Assembly: GCA_001801345.1 (NCBI GenBank)
Contig: MGXJ01000001.1
Span: forward strand, 2,111-15,976
Direction: 5' to 3'
Source: Gammaproteobacteria bacterium RBG_16_37_9
GTDB taxonomy: Bacteria > Pseudomonadota > Gammaproteobacteria > UBA9339
DNA length: 13,866 bases
Shown: positions 6,843 to 13,605 of the stretch, piece by piece
How the letters are laid out: each line of letters starts with the position of its first letter
Numbering within the stretch: the stretch's first letter is position 1
Program-made: the position numbers and the translations under genes
Notes under the pieces: generated by a model
Told to the model about the DNA's origin: nothing
Database searches by the model: none
Seen by the model: the letters and a program-made list of their open reading frames with translations, nothing else

Positions 6843-8084
6843 TTATTTAAGAGTGGGTAGCAAATGTAGATTGTTTACTATTGATAGTGCTATCAACGCA
6901 AAGCCAGTTAGAATAAGCACAAAAAATACTGTATTACCATATTTAACTCTATATGGAGATTTTAAAGTTGGGTGCTTGCGTAATTTATAAACCATAAGCG
7001 CTGGAATAATCAGCGATAAAACCGCTATCGGTATGGCGGCATAATTCATTGCTGTAATAAAGATATTAGGGAAAAACAACGCAATCGTAAGCGGTGGGAT
7101 AAAAGTTAAACCCGCGGTCTGTAACCGTCCAAATCTAGTGTCTGGTCGTTTAAAGCCATCAGCTAGAAAATCAAATAATGATAGCGATATTCCTAGAAAT
7201 GAAGTAGTCATAGCGATGTTAGCAAAACCATTGATGCTGGTTGTCACCCACTTATTGTTCAAAATATGTATCATAAGCTGAGTGAATTCGCCAACTGATG
7301 AGCCTGGTGTTCGAGCAAGGCTGGTAAAGCTATTATCTCCTTCTAGTGGGATAGTGCCTAAAGCAGCAGCAAGCCACAATAAATAAACTACTAAAGCAAT
7401 AGTGGTGCCGGTCATCACAATCCACTTTAATTGACGCGGTTCATCGCCAATATAAATTCTTAAACTTGGGATAACAAATTGATAGAAGAAAGCATTAGCA
7501 AAAACTGGGATTGCAGACCATAAAAATATACTTTGAGTTGATAGATTTTGTGAATCAATTAGTTTGCTGATATCCACATGAGGCATAATGAAAGCTAGAG
7601 CTGCTATCAACATAAATCCTTTGACGCTGATCAGGCTGCGGTTGATATGATCGGTGGCTTTGGTGCTCCAGAACACCGCTGATCCTAGAATAACAGTAAA
7701 TAATATAGATACGGTCCAGTGAGGTATTTGGGTTGGGAACGCGGATCCAAAGGCATTGATTATCCCAGATGTTTCGCCGCCTATGTACGCGACTGTTATG
7801 GCATAAAGCACAAGTAGATACGAGACCCAGGTAACAACTTTGCCGAAGCGACCCAGTGTTTGTTCAGCCATAGAGCCAAAACTACAGGAGTGAATTGGAA
7901 GGGCTAAAGTTACCTCGATAACAATAAGTCCGGTTACGGCCGCTATTGCCCATGATGCAAACATTATTACTGACGCCCAAGTAAAGCCGCAAGCAGCGCT
8001 TACCATTGGTTGGCCAAGCATCCCAGCTCCAATGATAGAGCCCGTTAAAATCATGGTGCTACCGATAAATTTGCTCTTGTTCAT
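6843..8084 (-). CDS. Aromatic amino acid permease, TyrP/Mtr (HAAAP) family
   Basis: This inner-membrane proton symporter has 413 residues and about eleven hydrophobic helices. The start MNKSKFIGSTMILTGSIIGA followed by GMLGQP is the hallmark of the hydroxy/aromatic amino acid permeases TyrP and Mtr (GAGM at 19-22). FANAFFYQFVIPSLRIYI near 195-212 and the intracellular loop DEPRQLK at 214-220 also fit. The substrate is tyrosine, tryptophan or both by family. Being the first gene of an operon with tyrS argues for tyrosine. The start ATG 8084 has a ribosome site GGAGAAGG at 8101-8094 on the minus strand and a promoter about 40 bp upstream. I give no symbol because tyrP and mtr cannot be told apart here. 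Confidence 0.9.
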   Translation of the reverse strand: MNKSKFIGSTMILTGSIIGAGMLGQPMVSAACGFTWASVIMFASWAIAAVTGLIVIEVTLALPIHSCSFGSMAEQTLGRFGKVVTWVSYLLVLYAITVAYIGGETSGIINAFGSAFPTQIPHWTVSILFTVILGSAVFWSTKATDHINRSLISVKGFMLIAALAFIMPHVDISKLIDSQNLSTQSIFLWSAIPVFANAFFYQFVIPSLRIYIGDEPRQLKWIVMTGTTIALVVYLLWLAAALGTIPLEGDNSFTSLARTPGSSVGEFTQLMIHILNNKWVTTSINGFANIAMTTSFLGISLSLFDFLADGFKRPDTRFGRLQTAGLTFIPPLTIALFFPNIFITAMNYAAIPIAVLSLIIPALMVYKLRKHPTLKSPYRVKYGNTVFFVLILTGFALIALSIVNNLHLLPTLK

Positions 8085-8122
8085 AAGTGAAAGCCTTCTC
8101 CAAAAAAGTTGGATTCTGATCG

Positions 8123-8151
8123 ATTGTATTTAATTATCTTGTAATTAACAA
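8123..8151 (-). promoter_or_regulatory. Promoter of the permease-tyrS operon
   Basis: On the minus strand there is a -35 TTGTTA (8151-8146), a 17-bp spacer and a -10 TACAAT (8128-8123). Expected start is near 8116, giving a 5' leader of about 32 nt with GGAGAAGG (8101-8094) before ATG 8084. I see no room for a T-box or an attenuator. No TyrR box could be identified by eye. Confidence 0.6.
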
Positions 8152-8253
8152 CAAAATATTACGATAATAAGGTTTTTATAGGGTTTTATGCCAAATGGGT
8201 TAAAAGTGAGGTTGCATTATTAAAATAATGTTAATCGGAATCGCACGGGTACG

Positions 8254-8331
8254 GGTAGCCGCAGGCTTTAGCCTGCGCTGGTGTTGGTGTGGTACCAATC
8301 AAAAAAACGCAAGCTAAAGCTTGCGGCTACC
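8254..8331. repeat. REP pair (BIME-like), copy 1
   Basis: Two hairpins face each other. The left reads GTAG (8255-8258) then CGCAGGC-TTTA-GCCTGCG (8260-8277). The right reads CGCAAGC-TAAA-GCTTGCG (8308-8325) followed by CTAC (8327-8330), the complement of GTAG. The spacer is 30 nt. A GTAG head in front of a small palindrome is the hallmark of REP sequences mobilised by RAYT (TnpA-REP) transposases. It lies in the gap between divergent genes. Confidence 0.75.
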
Positions 8332-8499
8332 AATCAGAATTATCACGATGATATTTTTATTATAAATCATAATATTGTGTTAGAAATTTTTTTGATTATT
8401 AAAGTTTAAAGTCGTGATATCATATGGCGCCGAATTTGTTATACTTTAAATTCTATGCCATTCTCGGACTTGGGGCTTGTCATCCTCGTGTTTGTAACT

Positions 8500-8577
8500 T
8501 GTCATCCTCGTGCTTGACACGAGGATCTAGTATTATAAAGATCCTCGGATCTGCGCTTCGCTTGTCCGAGGATGACA
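8500..8577. repeat. Two-hairpin inverted-repeat element, copy 1
   Basis: An 11-bp terminal inverted repeat TGTCATCCTCG (8500-8510)/CGAGGATGACA (8567-8577) encloses two internal hairpins. These are ATCCTCGTG-cttga-CACGAGGAT (8504-8526) and ATCCTCGGA-n15-TCCGAGGAT (8541-8573). The same plan occurs at 13443-13515 with different but still complementary stem bases. There is no transposase or coding capacity, so it is MITE-like or a structured repeat. Confidence 0.75.
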
Positions 8578-8644
8578 ATTTAAGGGATGACATAGAATTT
8601 AGAGGATGACAATTTAAAGGATGACGCAAAATTTAAAGAATGAC
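8570..8644 (+). repeat. Tandem GGATGAC repeat with alternating 15/19-bp spacing
   Basis: The motif GGATGAC starts at 8570, 8585, 8604 and 8619, and a variant GAATGAC at 8638. Each is followed by an AATTTA-like tract. Spacings are 15, 19, 15 and 19 bp, so the true unit is about 34 bp (8570-8603 and 8604-8637) plus a partial third. The first motif is the right end of the two-hairpin element, and the last contains the ATG at 8640. Confidence 0.7.
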
Positions 8645-10466
8645 ACAGAATTTATATAACAGAGCTAAGAAAATGTATCAAATAAACAATCCGCACAGTT
8701 TTTATATTCCAGTTATGGGAACTGGTTTTACGATCGATACTCCATTGTTTGTAGCAAAGTATGGTATTTCATCTGTTGTTTCTTTAGTGGATGACGTATT
8801 AATTGAGCAAATGCGTAAATATTGGAGTGAAAAATTCGGAGAGTCATATGCACCGATTAGTTGTAGAGAAGAAGATGCGCGAGCAAAACGTATTACTGCC
8901 TATTTAAATCTATTACAAAAGTTAATTGATAAGCAAATCGCTGAAGTCAAAGCTGCAACGTTTGAACCAGGCAGTGAAATTACCCGTTATTTTGAGATGT
9001 TGCCAGAAGAACACCAATTAAAAAAGAAGTATGAAAAGATGCTTGAAGAAAAAAATAGCGCAGAAAAAATCCGGTTACAAGAAGAATTACGTAAATCAAT
9101 AACTGCAGGAAAAATCGATGTTAATATCATGACCAAATTGGATAAAGAAAATTATTACAATGGTGCTGCCTTGCCATATGAGTTTTGTGATGCGGCTGCC
9201 GCGTTGCGTGGTTATGCTAATAGTGATGTGGGTTCGACCATCATTTTTTCTGCTGGGTTTAATCCACATTTGTATGGCTATATAACTAAATTTGCCGATT
9301 TTTTTCCTGATGAGAATTCTGAGATTAAGAAAAAGGTTTGTTTAAAAGTAAGCGATTATCGTTCGGCTGAAATTCAAGGAAAATATTTGGCAAAACGTGG
9401 GATATGGGTTTCTGAATATCGGATTGAGTCGCCACTTAATTGTGGTGGTCATGCCTTTGTTAATGATGGCCAGTTGATGGGTCCTATTTTGGCGGAGTTT
9501 AAAAAGCGTAAGGATGATTTGGTTGAAACCTTACATGGTTTTTATAAAAAGGCATTAGATAGCATCAAGAAATTTTGTGGTGATATGCCACAAAATGTGA
9601 GGATTACCGCTCAAGGTGGAGTTGGCACAAATGCCGAACATGATTTTTTAATTAAACACTATGGACTTGATGGTGTAGGTTGGGGAACACCATTTTTGTT
9701 GGTTCCGGAAGCTACTAATGTCGATGATCTAACTTTGAGCAAGTTGATACAGGCAGAAGATGGGGATGTATATTTGAGCTCTAGTTCTCCTTTAGGAATA
9801 CCATTTTGGAATTTGAGAAATTCTGCAAGCGAGGAAGCTCGTAGAGAGCGGATTAAAAACGGAGTTCCTGGAAGTTTTTGCGCTAAAGGTTTTGTGAGAG
9901 CTAATAAAGAATTTACCAAAAAAGCAATTTGTAGAGCTTCACGCGAATATCAAGCGCTTAAATTAAAAGAGTTAGAACAAAGTAATTTGCCTCCTGAAAA
10001 ATTAGCTATCCTTAAAGAAGATGTTTTGCTTAAATCATGTATTTGTGATGATTTGTCGGGTGGGGTGTTGCTAAGAAGAGATATTGATGCCAAAGCAAGA
10101 CCAGCAATTTGTCCCGGACCAAATATTATAAATTTTAAAAAAATAGCTACTTTAAAAGAAATGATAAGTCATATTTATGGGCGTTGTTCTTTATTGGTTG
10201 ATAATGACAGGCCGCATGTGTTTATCAGAGAAATTCAATTACAAATAAATCATTTGCTTAGTGAAATAAAAAACACCTCTTTAGGCTTGCCAGCAAGATC
10301 ACAGCAAAAATTAGCTGAAGTCAAAATAAATTTAAATAGCGGTATAGAATATTATAAAACTATCGCTAAAGAGCTTTTGAAGGAGCATCAGGAGAAATTC
10401 TTACAGGCATTGCAAGAGATACACGGTGAAATTGATAAGATTTGTTTAGAGCATGGCGCCAGCTGA
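8640..10466 (+). CDS. Large conserved protein of unknown function, Cys-rich motifs
   Basis: This 608-residue, apparently cytosolic protein has no signal peptide or membrane helix. From memory it resembles uncharacterised proteins of about 600 residues seen in Bacteroidetes and some Legionellales, which also begin NP-x-IPVMG-x-G-x-TIDTP; I cannot verify this here. Recognisable stretches are FYIPVMGTGFTIDTP (21-35), AKRITAYLNLLQK (82-94), DVNIMTKLDKENY (160-172), KVSDYRSAEIQGK (236-248), ESPLNCGGHAF (263-273), AQGGVGTNAEH (324-334), VGWGTPFLLVPEATNVDD (346-363), CICDDLSGG (467-475) and ICPGPN (490-495). GGVGT preceded by a beta-strand resembles the phosphate-binding turn of FMN TIM barrels such as nitronate monooxygenase and PfaD. 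C268, C414, C431, C467, C469 and C491 could bind a metal or Fe-S cluster (inference). The C-terminal 60 residues are helical. ATG 8640 lies in repeat DNA without a good ribosome site. M12 (ATG 8673), just before the conserved part, may be the real start. Confidence 0.85.
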   Translation: MTQNLYNRAKKMYQINNPHSFYIPVMGTGFTIDTPLFVAKYGISSVVSLVDDVLIEQMRKYWSEKFGESYAPISCREEDARAKRITAYLNLLQKLIDKQIAEVKAATFEPGSEITRYFEMLPEEHQLKKKYEKMLEEKNSAEKIRLQEELRKSITAGKIDVNIMTKLDKENYYNGAALPYEFCDAAAALRGYANSDVGSTIIFSAGFNPHLYGYITKFADFFPDENSEIKKKVCLKVSDYRSAEIQGKYLAKRGIWVSEYRIESPLNCGGHAFVNDGQLMGPILAEFKKRKDDLVETLHGFYKKALDSIKKFCGDMPQNVRITAQGGVGTNAEHDFLIKHYGLDGVGWGTPFLLVPEATNVDDLTLSKLIQAEDGDVYLSSSSPLGIPFWNLRNSASEEARRERIKNGVPGSFCAKGFVRANKEFTKKAICRASREYQALKLKELEQSNLPPEKLAILKEDVLLKSCICDDLSGGVLLRRDIDAKARPAICPGPNIINFKKIATLKEMISHIYGRCSLLVDNDRPHVFIREIQLQINHLLSEIKNTSLGLPARSQQKLAEVKINLNSGIEYYKTIAKELLKEHQEKFLQALQEIHGEIDKICLEHGAS

Positions 10467-10488
10467 AAAAGATAAACTTGGGTGTGGT

Positions 10489-10547
10489 GGTAGCCGCAAG
10501 CTTTAGCTTGCGTTTTCTGGCAACGCAAGCTAAAGCTTGCGGCTACC
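10489..10547. repeat. REP pair (BIME-like), copy 2
   Basis: The plan matches copy 1 with a shorter 11-nt spacer. GTAG (10490-10493) precedes CGCAAGC-TTTA-GCTTGCG (10495-10512). The mirror hairpin CGCAAGC-TAAA-GCTTGCG (10524-10541) is followed by CTAC (10543-10546). It sits between the convergent ends of the 608-residue gene and prfB. Its stable stems could end or protect both transcripts, although no T-run follows either hairpin. Confidence 0.8.
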
Positions 10548-10607
10548 ACTGTGCAATTGGAGCCAGACTCTAATCACATTATTTGGTTTTGCAAAGATTA
10601 GGAGGCT

Positions 10608-11709
10608 TTATCCCATTTTTGCTCGCAAACTCTCCTTAATAAAAATATCTAAAGAACCATCGAGAACTGCTTGGGTGTTGCGGGTTTCAATACCTGAGCG
10701 TAAATCTTTAATTCGGGAATCATCTAAAACGTAAGATCTAATTTGACTGCCCCATGTTATATCCATTTTTGAAGCTTCTAGAGTAGCAAAAGCCGCTTGT
10801 TTTTTACGTAATTCTAATTCGTATAACCGAGAGCGTAATTGTTTCATTGCCTGTGCGCGATTTTGATGTTGTGAGCGCTCACTTTGGCATTGAACAATAA
10901 TTCCAGTTGGATTGTGTTTGATACGAACCGCCGAATCAGTTTTATTGACATGTTGTCCTCCAGCACCTTGAGCTCGGTAGGTATCGATGCGCAAATCCGC
11001 AGGATTGATTTCAATTTTTATGTCTTCGTTAACTTCTGGATAGACAAAGACTGATGCAAATGAAGTGTGACGCTTATGGTTAGCATCAAAAGGAGATTTG
11101 CGAACTAAGCGATGGACTCCGGTTTCAGTGCGTAGCCAGCCATAAGCAAAATCTCCAGAGAATTTTATTGTAGCGCTTTTGATTCCAGCAACATCCCCAG
11201 GCGAAACTTCAAGTAGCTGAGCTTTAAATCCGTGTTGATCGCCAAAGCGAAGATACATGCGTAGTAGCATTTCTGCCCAATCCTGCGCCTCTGTGCCACC
11301 AGATCCAGATTGGATGTCTAGATACCCGCTATGTTTATCCATTGGATGGGAAAACATTCTTTGGCATTCTATAGCATCCATTTGGTTGGATATTTTGGAT
11401 ATATCTTGTTCAAGTTCTAAAATTGTTTTATCGTCGTTTTCGTTGATTGCGATTTGTAGCAGCTCTTCTGTGTCTTGGATGTAGGTGCTAAGAGATTTTA
11501 TTTGATTTATAGATGCTTCTAGTTGAACTCGTTCTTTGCCAATAGTTTGTTGCTTTTGGATATCATCCCATATTTTTGGGTTTTCTAATTCTTGTAAAAT
11601 TTCTGTGAGGCGTTTATTTTTATTGTCGTAGTCAAAGATACCCCCTAAGAGCATCTAGGTTGCTTTTGAGGTCGTGAATTTTGTTTATAAGTATGTTAGT
11701 ATCGGCCAT
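10608..11709 (-). CDS. prfB: Peptide chain release factor 2, programmed +1 frameshift
   Basis: RF2 reads UAA and UGA in the ribosomal A site and triggers peptide release. The first 25 codons run from ATG 11709 (MADTNILINK...) to LRGYL and meet an in-frame TGA at 11634-11632. A +1 slip on CTT skips one T, and reading resumes with GAC at 11633. The product has 366 residues, against 365 in E. coli. The recoding site is the textbook one: a Shine-Dalgarno-like AGGGGG (11646-11641), TAT, CTT, TGA, C. Decoding and catalytic motifs are intact: SPF at 205-207 and GGQ at 250-252, the E. coli numbers. When RF2 is scarce, slow termination at UGA favours the shift, which is autoregulation. lysS, which often follows prfB, is absent; the 3' end faces a REP pair and the convergent 608-residue gene. 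Confidence 0.96.
11632..11646 (-). promoter_or_regulatory. RF2 programmed frameshift site
   Basis: On the minus strand AGGGGG TAT CTT TGA places the internal Shine-Dalgarno at the short spacing that pushes the ribosome +1 on the slippery CTT at the UGA. It is followed by C, the poor termination context conserved in this autoregulatory switch. Confidence 0.95.
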
Positions 11710-11777
11710 AAACGCATATCGATTTGATGAGAGTTAAGAATAAGTTATGGTATTTATATTTTCTTGTCCAGCGGCAA

Positions 11778-11807
11778 ATTATCTATATTTTAATCAAATA
11801 GTTACAA
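11778..11807 (-). promoter_or_regulatory. Candidate promoter of prfB
   Basis: On the minus strand there is TTGTAA (11807-11802), an 18-bp spacer and GATAAT (11783-11778). It would give a leader of about 60 nt before ATG 11709. No clear ribosome site precedes that ATG. The assignment is tentative because the 169-nt gap is AT-rich. Confidence 0.4.
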
Positions 11808-11814
11808 AAAGCAA

Positions 11815-11842
11815 TTGAATAGTATACCGTTTTTGATACAAT
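11815..11842 (+). promoter_or_regulatory. Promoter of the M23 peptidase gene
   Basis: TTGAAT (11815-11820), a 16-bp spacer and TACAAT (11837-11842) are present. Start would be near 11849, with AGGAG at 11869-11873 in the leader. It lies back to back with the candidate prfB promoter, their -35 boxes 7 bp apart. Confidence 0.6.
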
Positions 11843-11878
11843 ATCGCAGTTTTATTAATTTAAATTCTAGGAGTTTCT

Positions 11879-13360
11879 TTGGATTACATATCGCCAAACA
11901 ATAATAATGATGCTAGCACAAAAGAGATGGCGTTTGGTCGTAATCCATGGCTAGTTTCGTATTTTTTGGTTTTGTTTGGTGTATTAGTTTTTGGTAGTAC
12001 GGTTGCAATTAAGTTTTCTAAAAAATCTGAAGTAATCCAACAAATTGATATAGCTATAGCTGATCAGAATGTGCTACAGCAAGTGGCGTCTGCCCCTGGT
12101 ATAGCACCAGTTTCTAGTGTAGCACCAGTTTCTAGTGTAGCGCCTGTTTCTACTGTAGCACCTATTCCTAGTGTAGCTAGTGTGGATAATAAGCAAGTTG
12201 TTTTAGCGGCGGCAGAGTTAAAAGAGGTGCCGAAAGATGTGCCGAAGACTTTGATATTTACTGTTAGATCCAAAGATAATTTAGGAAGAATTTTAAAGCG
12301 TTCTGGCTTAGATGCAAAAATTGCCGCAAGTGTTTTGAAATTCAAACAAGCTCGAGTATTGAAGGGGCTGCATGCCGGGAAAAAAATAAGCTTAACTCTT
12401 GACCCGACTAAAACCAAGCTCCAAGAATTGACATATGAGATTAACGATTTAGATACTTTAATTGTTACTGCGAAAAATGATATTTGGCATGTTAAAACTA
12501 AGCATATCGAGCCTACTGTTAATACTAAGTACGCTTCTGCGACTATCAAAGGGTCTATTTATACAGCAGGGAAAAATGCTGGAGTTCCCAGCAAATTAAT
12601 GCCACAGCTTGTCAGTGCTTTTAGCAATAAAGTTAATGTTAATAAACTTCGCAGTGGTGATAGTTTTGCATTGTTTTATAAAGAGCACACCGTAAACGGC
12701 AAAAAAATTGGTGATAATCAGATAGCGGCAGCTGAGCTGAGGCACGATGGTCAATTGCATCGCGTTATTGGCTTTACTGATCCTCATGGCCGTACAAATT
12801 TTTATACTCCAGATGGTCATAGTGTTGAGCCATCATTTATACGATACCCAGTAACAAATTTTAAATATATTGGATCACGTTTTTCTGTGGCAAGACATCA
12901 TCCGCTACTTGATATAATTCGAGCGCACAGAGGCGTAGATTTTACTGCGGATAGAGGAACTCCTGTGAGAGCCACTTGTAATGGTAGAGTTACTTATGTG
13001 GGACGCCATGGAGGTCATGGCAAAACCATAATAATGGAAAGAGGTCCCTATACTACTTTGTTTGCTCATTTATCAAAGTATTCTGACGTTATTTTCCCTG
13101 GTAAGCATGTTAAACGCGGAGATGTAATTGGTTATGTAGGCTCTAGTGGTTTGGCAACTGGCCCTCATTTGCATTATGAATTTCATATTAATGGTGTTCC
13201 TCATGATCCTTTGAAGGTTAAATTGCCAGCTGGTGAGATGATAGCAGCTGAATATCGAGGTCGTTTTTTTGCTCAGTCAAAAAAACTAGTGGCACAGCTG
13301 GAATTACATCGTAAAAATCATAGAATGTTTGCTATGAATTCACAACCTGATATTAAATAG
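11879..13360 (+). CDS. Membrane-anchored M23 peptidoglycan DD-metalloendopeptidase
   Basis: This 493-residue MepM-like zinc endopeptidase cuts peptide cross-links in the periplasm to allow wall growth. Order of parts: a short cytoplasmic N-terminus; one membrane anchor at about 24-45; an Ala/Pro/Ser/Val linker with four hexapeptide repeats (76-99); an OapA/LysM-like domain at about 124-175 (TLIFTVRSKDNLGRILKRSG); a middle domain to about 325; and the catalytic M23 domain at about 345-445. Zinc ligands are H350 and D354 (HRGVD) and H432 (HLHYE at 430-434), with the conserved H397 (FAHLS). All are present, so the enzyme should be active. The start is TTG 11879. AGGAG at 11869-11873 lies 5 nt before it, whereas the first in-frame ATG (11927) lacks a site and would still keep the anchor. 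It is followed by the rRNA operon. Confidence 0.93.
   Translation: MDYISPNNNNDASTKEMAFGRNPWLVSYFLVLFGVLVFGSTVAIKFSKKSEVIQQIDIAIADQNVLQQVASAPGIAPVSSVAPVSSVAPVSTVAPIPSVASVDNKQVVLAAAELKEVPKDVPKTLIFTVRSKDNLGRILKRSGLDAKIAASVLKFKQARVLKGLHAGKKISLTLDPTKTKLQELTYEINDLDTLIVTAKNDIWHVKTKHIEPTVNTKYASATIKGSIYTAGKNAGVPSKLMPQLVSAFSNKVNVNKLRSGDSFALFYKEHTVNGKKIGDNQIAAAELRHDGQLHRVIGFTDPHGRTNFYTPDGHSVEPSFIRYPVTNFKYIGSRFSVARHHPLLDIIRAHRGVDFTADRGTPVRATCNGRVTYVGRHGGHGKTIIMERGPYTTLFAHLSKYSDVIFPGKHVKRGDVIGYVGSSGLATGPHLHYEFHINGVPHDPLKVKLPAGEMIAAEYRGRFFAQSKKLVAQLELHRKNHRMFAMNSQPDIK
12104..12175 (+). repeat. 18-bp tandem repeat in the peptidase linker
   Basis: Four 18-bp units encode APVSSV, APVSSV, APVSTV and APIPSV. 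The first two units match in the encoded peptide and nearly so in DNA; the others have drifted. The repeat lengthens the flexible periplasmic linker between membrane anchor and enzyme. Unit number may vary between strains by slippage without shifting the frame. Confidence 0.8.
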
Positions 13361-13577
13361 ATTAACCGCTAACTAAATACTTGTGCAGAAAATAGTTCTG
13401 TGGCATATAATTATTACATGCCGTCATCCTTCGGGCATTACCTGTCATCCTCGGGCGTAGACCCGAGGATCTCAACATTCTACGCTAGATCCTCGTGTCA
13501 AGCACGAGGATGACATAGTAGGACAGTAGTGTCGCAGGCTCGGGATGACATCCATAAAAAAATATATAGTAAAGTTG
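13361..13577. other. Repeat-rich gap upstream of the rRNA promoter
   Basis: After the peptidase stop come a short stem CAGAA/TTCTG (13385-13399), a partial repeat GTCATCCTTCGGG (13424-13436), the two-hairpin element (13443-13515), another partial end CTCGGGATGACA (13539-13550) and an A/T-only stretch (about 13555-13570). No gene is seen. The minus-strand open frame at 13472-13690 is made of repeat and rRNA leader. Confidence 0.6.
13443..13515. repeat. Two-hairpin inverted-repeat element, copy 2
   Basis: The same 11-bp ends as copy 1 appear: TGTCATCCTCG (13443-13453)/CGAGGATGACA (13505-13515). The internal hairpins are CCTCGGG-cgtaga-CCCGAGG and CCTCGTG-tcaag-CACGAGG. About 30 bp of its right half equals the left half of copy 1 in inverted orientation, so the two insertions are opposite-facing relatives. 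It lies about 60 bp upstream of the rRNA -35 box. Confidence 0.75.
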
Positions 13578-13605
13578 TTGACATGTAGTGACAAATTAGT
13601 AGAAT
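13555..13605 (+). promoter_or_regulatory. Ribosomal RNA operon promoter with UP-like tract
   Basis: A perfect -35 TTGACA (13578-13583), a 16-bp spacer and -10 TAGAAT (13600-13605) are followed by a G/C-containing discriminator (GCACGCTC). An A/T-rich block just upstream of the -35 (about 13555-13573) fits an UP element. It is the strongest consensus promoter in the window and resembles an rrn P1. Confidence 0.85.

Larger units (their letters stand above)
8085..8639. other. 555-nt repeat-filled intergenic region
   Basis: This gap between divergent genes holds, left to right: the permease ribosome site and promoter (8094-8151); REP pair copy 1 (8254-8331); a weak inverted repeat TATCACGA (8341-8348)/TCGTGATA (8412-8419); a TATACT at 8440-8445 without a convincing -35; a half repeat GTCATCCTCGTG (8479-8490); the two-hairpin element (8500-8577); and a tandem repeat reaching the next gene. 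I see no RNA gene. The promoter of the 608-residue gene is not obvious. An open frame at 8424-8609 is repeat-derived and not a gene. Confidence 0.7.

Noticed and set aside
8085..8122. T-box or attenuator in front of the permease-tyrS operon
   Set aside because: The predicted leader is about 32 nt, too short, and T-boxes are essentially absent from gammaproteobacteria.
8341..8419. Inverted repeat TATCACGA/TCGTGATA as an operator
   Set aside because: The arms are only 8 bp and 63 nt apart in AT-rich DNA, with no promoter between them. It is likely chance.
8424..8609. Open frame of 61 codons, + strand
   Set aside because: It is built from the hairpin repeats, and its SSSCLTRGSS peptide also appears in an antisense frame over the second repeat copy. 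It has no ribosome site and no protein-like composition.
8570..8644. Possible CRISPR array
   Set aside because: The repeated motif is only 7 bp plus an AT tract, the spacers are not unique sequence, and no cas genes are near. It is a simple tandem repeat.
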